A stretch of DNA of 64,000 nucleotides from Actinomycetota bacterium (GTDB taxonomy: Bacteria > Actinomycetota > Actinomycetes > S36-B12 > FW305-bin1): positions 62,001-126,000 of the forward strand of contig SCTR01000009.1 of assembly GCA_004297305.1 (NCBI GenBank). The letters run 5' to 3'. The position numbers and the translations under genes were made by a program. Positions within the stretch are counted from its first letter, which is position 1. Each line of letters opens with the position of its first letter. Positions 26,354 through 34,382 of this stretch are shown one piece after another. Under the pieces are notes generated by a model, which saw only the letters and a list, made by a program, of their open reading frames with translations, had not been told where the DNA came from and ran no database searches.

Positions 26354-28924
26354 TCAGTCGGGCACGGGTGCGAGGTCGACCGCGCCCACCGACAGCGGGC
26401 CGTCGGCCTCGGTCAGGTCGAGCGCAGCGACCCGCCCGGCCGAGCGGAGGTCCGCCTCGGCCAGCCGGACCAGCGCTATCGCGCTGGCGGGCCCGGACAC
26501 CCGGACCGTGGCGACCTCCGCCCGCATGGACACCTTCGCCTCGGACTTGGCCCGCCGTACGCCGCTGAGCACGACGGCAGCGGCGCTGACGACCGCCGCG
26601 TCCCCGTCGCCGGCAGTGGCTCGCAACTCCTGCGCGGTCGGCCACGCCTCACGGTGGACCGAACCCGGCCGCCACCACGACCACACTTCCTCGGTCACGA
26701 ACGGCAGCACCGGGGCGAACAGCCGCAGCAACGTCGACAGCGCGATGCCGAGCGCGGCCCTCGCCGACGCCGCGGCGAGCGGGCCCCGGCCGCCGTACGC
26801 GCGGTCCTTGACCAGCTCGACGTGGTCGTCACAGAACGACCAGAAGAACGTCTCGGTCAGTTCCAGCGCGCGGGCGTAGTTGTAGTCCTCATAGGCGGCG
26901 GTCGCTTCGGCCACGACGTCGGCCAGCGCCGCCAGCATGGCCTGGTCGACCGGGTCGTTGACCGCGGCGGGATCGTCCACCACGTCGGCGCCCAGCACGA
27001 ACTTCGAGGCGTTGAGGATCTTGATGGCGAGCCGGCGGCCGATTTTCATCTGGCCGACGTCGAAGGCGGTGTCGGTCCCGGGGCGGCCGCTGGCGGCCCA
27101 GTAGCGCACGGCGTCGGCACCGTGCTCGTCGAGCAGGCCGAGCGGAGTGACGACGTTGCCCTTGGACTTGCTCATCTTCTTGCGGTCCGGGTCGAGGATC
27201 CACCCGCTGATCGCGACGTCGGTCCACGGCAACCTGTCGTCCTCGAGATGACTTCGCACGACCGAGGAGAACAACCAGGTCCGGATGATCTCGTGGGCCT
27301 GGGGCCGCAGGTCCATCGGTGAGACCCGTTGCCACAGATCAGGATCACGCTGCCAGCCGCCGGCGATCTGTGGTGTCAGCGACGACGTGGCCCAGGTGTC
27401 CATGACATCGGGATCGCCGGCGAAACCGCCCGGCACGCCACGTTGGTCCTCGGTGAATCCCGGCGGGACGTCGCTGCTGGGATCGACCGGAAGCCGATCG
27501 GTGTCCGGCAGCAGGATCTCGTCGTACGACGGCATCCCGTTGGCGTCCAGTCGATACCACAGCGGGATCGGGACGCCGAAGAACCGCTGGCGGGAGATCA
27601 GCCAGTCGCCGTTGAGTCCCTCGACCCAGTTCTCGTAGCGAATCCGCATGTGCGGCGGATGCCACGCCAACTGACGCCCCCGCTCCAGCAGCGCTGCGCG
27701 CAACTGGGCGTCGCGCCCACCGTTGCGGATGTACCACTGCCGGGTCGTGACGATCTCCAGCGGCTTGTCGCCCTTCTCGAAGAACTTGACCGGGTGCGTG
27801 ATGGCCCGGACGTCCCCGATCAGATCGCCGCTGGAGCGCAACAGCTCGGCCATGCGTTCGCGGGCGGTGTGGGTGGTGGTGCCGGCGAGGCTGTCGTACG
27901 CCGCACGCCCCTGCGGGCTGGTGATCCAGGTGGGCGGTTCTGGCAGGAGCCGGCCGTCCCAGCCGATCACCGGCCGGGTGGCCAGTTCCAGTTCGCGCCA
28001 CCACGTCACGTCGGTGGTGTCGCCGAACGTGCAGATCATCGCGATGCCGGAACCCTTCTGCGGGTCGGCGAGCCGGTGGGCGTGCACCGGTACGGTGACG
28101 CCGAAGACCGGCGTCGTCACCGTCGTCCCGACCAGGTCGCGGTAGCGCTCGTCGTCCGGATGCGCCACCAGGGCGACGCACGCGGCCAGCAGTTCCGGCC
28201 GCGTCGTCTCGACGTACACCGGTTCGCCGTCGGGGCGCCAGAACGAGATCCGGTGATACGCGCCCTGGCGTTCGCGATCCTCGAGCTCTGCTTGCGCGAC
28301 AGCGGTTCTGAAGGTGACGTCCCAGAGAGTGGGCGCCTCGGCCTGGTAGGCCTCGCCCCGTTCCAGGTTGCGCAGGAACGCCCGCTGCGAGACGGCGCGG
28401 GCGCCGTCGTCGATGGTCTGGTAGGTCTGCGTCCAGTCGACCGACAGGCCCAGCCGACGCCACAGCTGCTCGAACGCCTTCTCGTCCTCGGCGGTCAGGC
28501 GACCGCACAGCTCGACGAAACTGCGACGGGAGATCGGTATCGGCCGGGCCGGATCAGGCTTGGCCGGCGGTTCGAAGGACGGGTCGTACGGCAGGGACGG
28601 ATCGCACCGCACGCCGTAGTAGTTCTGCACCCGGCGTTCGGTCGGCAACCCGTTGTCGTCCCAGCCCATCGGGTAGAAGACCTCGTAGCCGCGCATCCGC
28701 TTGTACCGGGCGATCGCGTCGGTGTGGGTGTAGGAGAACACGTGCCCGACGTGCAGCGAGCCGCTGACCGTCGGCGGTGGGGTGTCGATGGAGAACACCG
28801 CGGACCGCGGGACCGAACGGTCGAAGCGGTAGATCCCCTGCTGGTCCCAGCTGCCGGCCCAGCGCTCTTCCAACCCGTCCAGCGTCGGTTTCTCGGGGAC
28901 CGCTGCGGCGGGCGTGGCGCTCAT
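26354..28924 (-). CDS. valS: Valine--tRNA ligase, apparently archaeal-type
   Basis: 856 residues, class Ia. The ATP-binding motifs are HVGH (HIGH variant) in SLHVGHVFSYTHTDAIA and KMSKSKGN. The segment MGWDDNGLPTERRVQNYYGV, followed by CDPSLPYDP, is diagnostic to me of the archaeal-like ValRS group found in some actinobacteria. The usual bacterial C-terminal coiled-coil arm is absent: the protein ends shortly after the anticodon-binding domain. It contains the CP1 editing domain in the middle. It charges tRNA-Val in the cytoplasm. It is divergent from folC, with only 44 bases between start codons. Confidence 0.92.
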   Translation of the reverse strand: MSATPAAAVPEKPTLDGLEERWAGSWDQQGIYRFDRSVPRSAVFSIDTPPPTVSGSLHVGHVFSYTHTDAIARYKRMRGYEVFYPMGWDDNGLPTERRVQNYYGVRCDPSLPYDPSFEPPAKPDPARPIPISRRSFVELCGRLTAEDEKAFEQLWRRLGLSVDWTQTYQTIDDGARAVSQRAFLRNLERGEAYQAEAPTLWDVTFRTAVAQAELEDRERQGAYHRISFWRPDGEPVYVETTRPELLAACVALVAHPDDERYRDLVGTTVTTPVFGVTVPVHAHRLADPQKGSGIAMICTFGDTTDVTWWRELELATRPVIGWDGRLLPEPPTWITSPQGRAAYDSLAGTTTHTARERMAELLRSSGDLIGDVRAITHPVKFFEKGDKPLEIVTTRQWYIRNGGRDAQLRAALLERGRQLAWHPPHMRIRYENWVEGLNGDWLISRQRFFGVPIPLWYRLDANGMPSYDEILLPDTDRLPVDPSSDVPPGFTEDQRGVPGGFAGDPDVMDTWATSSLTPQIAGGWQRDPDLWQRVSPMDLRPQAHEIIRTWLFSSVVRSHLEDDRLPWTDVAISGWILDPDRKKMSKSKGNVVTPLGLLDEHGADAVRYWAASGRPGTDTAFDVGQMKIGRRLAIKILNASKFVLGADVVDDPAAVNDPVDQAMLAALADVVAEATAAYEDYNYARALELTETFFWSFCDDHVELVKDRAYGGRGPLAAASARAALGIALSTLLRLFAPVLPFVTEEVWSWWRPGSVHREAWPTAQELRATAGDGDAAVVSAAAVVLSGVRRAKSEAKVSMRAEVATVRVSGPASAIALVRLAEADLRSAGRVAALDLTEADGPLSVGAVDLAPVPD

Positions 28925-28954
28925 GGGCGGTCATCCTATGAAGCGGCCTGCTCC

Positions 28955-28960
28955 TAGACT
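28955..28960 (+). promoter_or_regulatory. -10 box TAGACT, probably leaderless folC transcript
   Basis: TAGACT ends eight bases before the GTG of folC, and there is no Shine-Dalgarno sequence between them. Transcription should begin at or beside the start codon. The -35 region is not recognisable. Confidence 0.5.
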
Positions 28961-28968
28961 CACCGGTC

Positions 28969-30354
28969 GTGACCGGTCTGGCGGGCGAGCCCATCGGCCC
29001 GGCCGCAGCCGGCGCCGCCGAGGAGTTCGCCGCGGTCGAGGCGGCGCTGCAGGCGCGCTGGCCGGAGTCGCGGATCGACCCGAGCCTGGACCGGATGCGG
29101 TTGCTCACCGAGCTGCTCGGCGACCCGCAGCACGCCGCGCCCGTCGTGCACGTCGCCGGCACCAACGGTAAGACCTCGACGGCCCGGATGATCGATTCGC
29201 TGCTGCGGGCCTTCGGGCTGCAGACCGGCCTGACCACCAGCCCCCATCTGCAGCAGACCCGGGAACGGATCGTGGTGGGCGGCGACCCGATCAGCGCCGA
29301 GCGGTTCGTGGCGGTGTACCGCGACGTGGCGCCGTACGCGACGCTGGTCGACCAGCGCAGTGCGCGCGCCGGCGGACCCCCGGTGAGTTACTTCGAGCTC
29401 GTGGTGGCGATGGCGTTCGCGGCGTTCGCCGACGCCCCGGTCGACGCCGCGGTTCTCGAGGTCGGCCTCGGCGGGACGTGGGACGCCACGAACGTGGCCG
29501 ATGCGACCGTCGCGGTGATCTGCCCGATCGGGCTGGACCACACCGAGTTGCTCGGCGACTCGGTGGGCGCGATCGCGGCGGAGAAGGCAGGGATCATCAA
29601 ACCCGACTGCTTGGCCGTCAGCGGGCGGCAGGAACCCGACGCTCTGGCGGTGCTGGAGTCCGCCGCGACCGACGCCGGCACCTCGCTGGCGGTGGCCGGG
29701 CGTGACTTCGGCGTTCGCGCCCGGCGGGTGGCGGTCGGCGGACAAGAGGTCGACCTGCAGGGCCTGGCCGGTACGTACGAGGGCCTGTTCCTGCCGCTGT
29801 TCGGCCCGTACCAGGCCGACAACGCCGCGCTCGCCCTGGCGGCGGTCGAGTCGTTCCTCGGCGGCGGTTCCGGTGAGCTGGACCCGGCCGCGGTGTACGA
29901 CGGCTTCGCTGCCTCCTCGTCGCCGGGTCGGCTGGAGGTCGTCCGCCGCGGGCCGACGGTGCTGCTGGACGCTGCGCACAACCCCGCCGGCGCGCAGGCG
30001 CTGGTCGACGCCGTACGTGACTCCTTCGACTTCACCGTCCTGGTCGGCGTGGTCGGGATCCTCGAAGGCAAGGACGCGCGCGGCATCCTGACCACCCTCG
30101 AACCGGTGCTCGCCGAGATTGTCGTGACCCGGCCGCCATCGGCGCGGGGCCGGGACGCGGACGAGCTGGCCGCCGTGGCCGTCGAGGTGTTCGGTGCGGA
30201 CCGGGTCGAGGTCGTGCCCGACCTGGCGGACGCGCTGGACGCGGGAATCCGGCTGGCCGAGGAAGCCGCCGACGGACCCGGCAGCGGCGTGCTGGTGACC
30301 GGCTCGGTGGTCACCGTCGGGGCGGCGCGGGCGATGTTGCGGCGGGAGGGCTAG
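28969..30354 (+). CDS. folC: Folylpolyglutamate synthase / dihydrofolate synthase
   Basis: 461 residues of the Mur-ligase fold. P-loop HVAGTNGKTSTARM is near residue 65; LTTSPHL, the omega-type loop, SYFELVVAMAF, LEVGLGGTWDATN and LDAAHNPAGAQAL are all conserved. It adds glutamate to dihydropteroate and extends polyglutamate tails on folates. The GTG at 28969 follows a -10 box without leader. The DUF4233 gene follows two bases after its stop, so the two are co-transcribed. Confidence 0.95.
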   Translation: MTGLAGEPIGPAAAGAAEEFAAVEAALQARWPESRIDPSLDRMRLLTELLGDPQHAAPVVHVAGTNGKTSTARMIDSLLRAFGLQTGLTTSPHLQQTRERIVVGGDPISAERFVAVYRDVAPYATLVDQRSARAGGPPVSYFELVVAMAFAAFADAPVDAAVLEVGLGGTWDATNVADATVAVICPIGLDHTELLGDSVGAIAAEKAGIIKPDCLAVSGRQEPDALAVLESAATDAGTSLAVAGRDFGVRARRVAVGGQEVDLQGLAGTYEGLFLPLFGPYQADNAALALAAVESFLGGGSGELDPAAVYDGFAASSSPGRLEVVRRGPTVLLDAAHNPAGAQALVDAVRDSFDFTVLVGVVGILEGKDARGILTTLEPVLAEIVVTRPPSARGRDADELAAVAVEVFGADRVEVVPDLADALDAGIRLAEEAADGPGSGVLVTGSVVTVGAARAMLRREG

Positions 30355-30356
30355 CG

Positions 30357-30797
30357 GTGCGCGTGCTGTGCTCGTCGGTCCTGGTGTTCGAGGCGATCGT
30401 GCTCGGGCTGTCGATCCCGGTCGCGATCACCGTCGGCGGTTACCCCGCGACGGCGGTCGCGATCGGCGGCGGACTGCTCGTCCTGTTGTGCGTGGTGGCG
30501 ATCGGCACGCTGCCGCGGCTCCCCGGGGTCGTCCTGGGGTGGGCCGTGCAGGTCGGGGCGATCGGCAGCGCCGTGCTGGTGCCGGCGATGGTCATCCTGG
30601 GCGGCATCTTCGCGGCCCTGTGGTGGTGCGCCCTGCACTACGGGCGGCGCGCGGACCAGATCAGGTTCGCCACAGCCGGCCTGACGGCAACCACAGCCGG
30701 CCCTGTTGCAGCCGGCCCTGCTTCAGGTGGACCTGCGCCAGGTGGAACTGCCCCGTCCGGACCTGACGCCGGGCCCGGCCCGGACCCGGCCCGTTAG
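30357..30797 (+). CDS. DUF4233 membrane protein
   Basis: 146 residues with four predicted transmembrane helices and the conserved start LCSSVLVFEAIVLGLSIPVA, typical of the DUF4233 family found directly behind folC in actinobacteria. The last 40 residues are Ala/Gly/Pro repeats (AAGPASGGPAPGG). Role unknown; the fixed pairing with folC hints at folate or envelope physiology but proves nothing. The GTG start lies two bases after the folC stop. Confidence 0.9.
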   Translation: MRVLCSSVLVFEAIVLGLSIPVAITVGGYPATAVAIGGGLLVLLCVVAIGTLPRLPGVVLGWAVQVGAIGSAVLVPAMVILGGIFAALWWCALHYGRRADQIRFATAGLTATTAGPVAAGPASGGPAPGGTAPSGPDAGPGPDPAR

Positions 30798-30863
30798 TCT
30801 CGCCCACCGCCGGTCGGCCCGTACGACGCGGGCCACGACGACCGCCCGACCCGTGGAGTACCC

Positions 30864-31274
30864 GTGTCCGAGCGCACTTTGGTCCTGGTCAAGCCTGACG
30901 GCGTGGCTCGCGGCTTGGTGGGGGAGGTGCTGCGCCGGATCGAACGCAAGGGCTTCCGGCTCGTGGCCGTGGAGTTGCGCACCCTTGACCGAGCGACCGC
31001 CCAGGCCCACTACGCCGAACACACCGGCAAACCGTTCTTCGATCCGCTCGTGGAGTTCATCACGTCCGCGCCGCTGCTGGCCGCGGTCGTGGAGGGGCCC
31101 GATGTGATCGCTTCGTGGCGAACGATGATGGGTGCCACGAATCCGGTGCAGGCCGCCCCCGGCACGATCCGCGGCGACCTGGCGACGCAGACCCGCGAGA
31201 ACCTCACGCACGGTTCGGATTCGCCGCAATCCGCAGCACGTGAGATCGCTCTGTTCTTCCCCGGCCTGGCCTGA
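30864..31274 (+). CDS. ndk: Nucleoside-diphosphate kinase
   Basis: 136 residues. The phospho-histidine is His116 in NLTHGSDS. The N-terminal [13 protein letters not shown] and the nucleotide-binding MMGATNP are standard. It equalises nucleoside triphosphate pools using ATP. GTG start. It lies 66 bases after DUF4233 and 115 bases before mreB. Confidence 0.97.
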   Translation: MSERTLVLVKPDGVARGLVGEVLRRIERKGFRLVAVELRTLDRATAQAHYAEHTGKPFFDPLVEFITSAPLLAAVVEGPDVIASWRTMMGATNPVQAAPGTIRGDLATQTRENLTHGSDSPQSAAREIALFFPGLA

Positions 31275-31389
31275 CCACGACCGCCCGAGACGGTGTCCGG
31301 GCCCGCCGGACCGGACCCGGGGACCCGCGCGGGCCCGTACGATGGGCCCCGCCGTACGTCCCCGGACTCTCCCGGAAGGCCCCCTCCCC

Positions 31390-32421
31390 ATGGCGAACAA
31401 CATGTCCTTCATCGGTCGTGACATGGCGGTCGACCTCGGAACGGCGAACACCCTCGTCTACGTCCGTGGCCGCGGCATCGTGCTCAACGAGCCGTCCGTG
31501 GTCGCGATCAACCAGGACACCGGGGGGATTCTGGCCGTCGGTTCGGAAGCCAAGAAGATGATCGGCCGTACGCCGGCCAACATCGTGGCGATCCGGCCCT
31601 TGAAGGACGGCGTCATCGCGGACTTCGACACCACCGAGCGGATGCTGCGCTACTTCATCCAGAAGGTGCACAAGCGCCGCCACCTGGCCAAGCCGCGGCT
31701 GGTCGTCTGCGTCCCCAGTGGCATCACCGGAGTCGAGCAGCGGGCCGTCAAGGACGCCGGGTACGCCGCCGGGGCCCGCAAGGTGTACCTGATCGAGGAG
31801 CCGATGGCGGCCGGGATCGGCGCCGGCCTGCCGGTCCACGAGCCGACCGGCAACATGGTCGTCGACATCGGCGGTGGGACGACCGAGGTCGCGGTGATCT
31901 CGCTGGGCGGGATCGTGACGAGCATCTCGATCCGCGTCGGCGGCGACGAGTTGGACACCTCGATCATCAACTACGTGAAGAAGGAGTACTCCCTCATGCT
32001 GGGGGAGCGCACCGCCGAAGAGATCAAGATGGCCATCGGGTCGGCCTTCCCGATGCCCGACGAGCCGCACGCGGAGATCCGCGGCCGCGACCTGGTGACC
32101 GGCCTGCCGCGCACGGTGGTGGTCACCGCCGAGGAGATCCGGCGGGCCCTGGACGAGCCGGTCAACGCCATCGTCGACGCGGTCAAGACCACGCTGGACC
32201 GGACCCCTCCGGAGCTGTCCGGCGACATCATGGACCGCGGCATCGTGCTGACCGGTGGTGGCGCGCTGCTCAAGGGGCTGGACGAACGGCTGCGGCACGA
32301 GACGGGCATGCCAATTGTGGTCGCCGACATCCCGTTGGACTGCGTCGCGCTGGGCTCGGGCAAGTGCGTGGAGGAGTTCGAAGCGCTGCAGCAGGTCCTG
32401 ACCTCCGAGCGACGGCACTAG
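31390..32421 (+). CDS. mreB: Rod shape-determining protein MreB
   Basis: 343 residues, actin-like ATPase. Phosphate-1 motif [13 protein letters not shown], phosphate-2 [19 protein letters not shown] and adenosine motif [14 protein letters not shown]. It forms membrane-bound filaments that position elongasome enzymes. I use the ATG at 31390; the frame opens 86 codons earlier, but that part overlaps ndk and lacks homology. A -10-like TACGAT at 31338-31343 would give a roughly 40-base leader. It heads the mreB-mreC-mreD-mrdA-rodA cluster. Confidence 0.97.
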   Translation: MANNMSFIGRDMAVDLGTANTLVYVRGRGIVLNEPSVVAINQDTGGILAVGSEAKKMIGRTPANIVAIRPLKDGVIADFDTTERMLRYFIQKVHKRRHLAKPRLVVCVPSGITGVEQRAVKDAGYAAGARKVYLIEEPMAAGIGAGLPVHEPTGNMVVDIGGGTTEVAVISLGGIVTSISIRVGGDELDTSIINYVKKEYSLMLGERTAEEIKMAIGSAFPMPDEPHAEIRGRDLVTGLPRTVVVTAEEIRRALDEPVNAIVDAVKTTLDRTPPELSGDIMDRGIVLTGGGALLKGLDERLRHETGMPIVVADIPLDCVALGSGKCVEEFEALQQVLTSERRH

Positions 32422-32678
32422 CGGCGCCACTGACCGCGGCACTGCCTCGGCCGTTCCGGCCGGCGGCTCCGACGGCCCCGGCTGCCGATCCCGGCTGCCG
32501 ATCCCGGCGGTTCACGGCGCAGGCCCAGCCCTTCCGCGGGGCGACCACCGACTGATCGCGCGCCGGTGTCCGGCTGGCGTGCGTCCCAGGTCTGATCCCG
32601 GGCACGACGATGCCGCCCGGAGCGTCGTAACGGCGTAGCCTTCGCCGGGCCTTCCGGACGGCATCGACGTGAGGGGCG

Positions 32679-33725
32679 ATGAGGGATACCCGGCGTACCC
32701 GCCTGATCCTCGGGCTGGTGTTGTTGACCGCGCTCACCCTGATCGTGCTCGACCTCCGCGGCTCCGACGACGGGCCGCTGTCGCCGCTGCGATCCACCGC
32801 GGCGGCCGTCTTCGGGCCCATCGAGCGCGGCGTCACCACGGTGGTCGCGCCGATCGGCGGCTTCTTCTCGGAGTTCGGCTCCTGGGGGGACAAGGACGAC
32901 CGGATCCGCGCGCTCGAGGAGGAGAACGCCGCCCTGCGCAGTCAGCAGACGACGACAGCGCACGACGCCGAACGGCTCCGTCAGCTCGACGGCCTGTTGC
33001 GGGTGGCCGCCGCCGGCCAGTACCGGACCGTGCCGGCCCAGGTCATCGCCGTGGGGCCGGCCCAGGGATTCGCCTGGACCGTGACCATCGACGCCGGCTC
33101 CGACGACGGGTTGCAGAAGGAGATGAGCGTCATCAACGGCGACGGTCTCGTCGGCTACGTCCGCGAGGTGTCGCCGACGACGTCCCGGGTCGTGCTCATC
33201 GTGGACGCCACGGTCGTGGTCGGGGCACGGCTGGCCGGGACCGGCCAGCTCAGCACGGTCAGCGGCACCGGCCGGCAGGACCAGCTCGAGTTGCAGATGT
33301 TCAGCTCGTCCGCCCCGGTCGTCGCCGGTGACCGGCTGGTGACGTTCGGCTCGCAGAACGGGCTGTACCCGCCGGGCATCCCGATCGGCGCGGTGACCGA
33401 CGTCAAGGGGACGACCGGGCAGCTCACTCGGGTCGCCACCGTGAAGCCGTTCGCGGACATGGCGTCGCTGGACATCGTCGGGGTCATCGTGACGAAGCCG
33501 CGCACCGATCCGCGCGATGCCGTGCTGCCCCCGGCGCCGGCCGCCTCGACGCCGCCGGCCGCGCCGGCGGGCAGTGCCCCGGCCGCGTCGCCGGCGGCGA
33601 GCGCGACCTCGTCAGGTACGACGCGGAGCAGTTCGCCGCCGTCCTCGACGTCCACTTCAGGGTCATCGGCTTCGCGTGCGCCGGCCGCCAGTCGCTCGCC
33701 GTCGGCCGGAAGCTCTGCGAGGTAG
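32679..33725 (+). CDS. mreC: Rod shape-determining protein MreC
   Basis: 348 residues: a short cytoplasmic start, one transmembrane helix (about 9-25), a coiled coil (RIRALEEENAALRSQQ, about 75-105) and the beta-domain with GYVREVSPTTSRVVLIVDA. The last 60 residues are a Pro/Ala/Ser-rich tail that may reach into the wall. It links MreB to penicillin-binding proteins. A gap of 257 bases after mreB contains a 13-bp tandem repeat but no gene. The mreD start is two bases downstream. Confidence 0.95.
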   Translation: MRDTRRTRLILGLVLLTALTLIVLDLRGSDDGPLSPLRSTAAAVFGPIERGVTTVVAPIGGFFSEFGSWGDKDDRIRALEEENAALRSQQTTTAHDAERLRQLDGLLRVAAAGQYRTVPAQVIAVGPAQGFAWTVTIDAGSDDGLQKEMSVINGDGLVGYVREVSPTTSRVVLIVDATVVVGARLAGTGQLSTVSGTGRQDQLELQMFSSSAPVVAGDRLVTFGSQNGLYPPGIPIGAVTDVKGTTGQLTRVATVKPFADMASLDIVGVIVTKPRTDPRDAVLPPAPAASTPPAAPAGSAPAASPAASATSSGTTRSSSPPSSTSTSGSSASRAPAASRSPSAGSSAR

Positions 33726-33727
33726 CG

Positions 33728-34234
33728 GTGGTCCGCCGTGCCGCTCTGGTCGCCGTCCTGCTGGTGTGTGCCCTCACCCTGCAGTTGACGGTGCTGGCCC
33801 GGTTGCCGCTGCCGGGGGCGACACCGGACCTGCTGCTGGTCGTCATCGTCGCGCTCGGTATGGCCGACGGGCCGGGTACCGGTGTCGTCGCCGGGTTCGC
33901 GGGCGGGCTGCTCCTCGACCTCGTCCCACCGGCTGCCGGGACGGTGGGGGTGATGGCCCTGGTGCTGGCCGCCGTCGGCTACCTGGCGGGGCGGGTGAGC
34001 GACGTCGAGGATCGGCCGGTGCTGGTCACCATCGGTGTCGTGGTGGTGCTGGCCGCCGGCGCGCTGCTGGGGCGGGCCATCCTCGGCAGCCTGCTCGGCG
34101 ACGTGCGGGTGCTGTGGGAGGACATTCCGTCGCTGGCGCTGTCGGAAGTGGTGTACGTCGCCGTCCTCACGCCGTTCGTCGTCCCGTTCGTCGGCGCACT
34201 GGTCCGCCGGCTCGATCCCGCTGCCCGAGTCTGA
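33728..34234 (+). CDS. mreD: Rod shape-determining protein MreD
   Basis: 168 residues with five or so transmembrane helices; the GFAGGLLLDLVPP segment is characteristic of actinobacterial MreD. It belongs to the elongasome. The GTG start lies two bases after the mreC stop, indicating coupled translation. Confidence 0.92.
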   Translation: MVRRAALVAVLLVCALTLQLTVLARLPLPGATPDLLLVVIVALGMADGPGTGVVAGFAGGLLLDLVPPAAGTVGVMALVLAAVGYLAGRVSDVEDRPVLVTIGVVVVLAAGALLGRAILGSLLGDVRVLWEDIPSLALSEVVYVAVLTPFVVPFVGALVRRLDPAARV

Positions 34235-34382
34235 GGGTTAGGCTGCCGCGCAGCACGTTCGGCGGAACCCCTCGCGCTCGTGCCTCGTCCTACGCCCCGG
34301 CCTCGCGCGGCGAGGTCGCGTGGCCGCGCCGTACGCGACCGAGCGTGGCCCGCCCCGCCGTCCCAGCGACAGGAGCGATGCG

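Noticed and set aside
25401-26879. 492-codon plus-strand frame
   Set aside because: It is antisense to the tail-anchored protein and the valS end, with Ser/Ala/Arg-rich sequence, no ribosome site and no membrane or folded segment. The minus-strand reading has a clear terminal helix and ribosome site.
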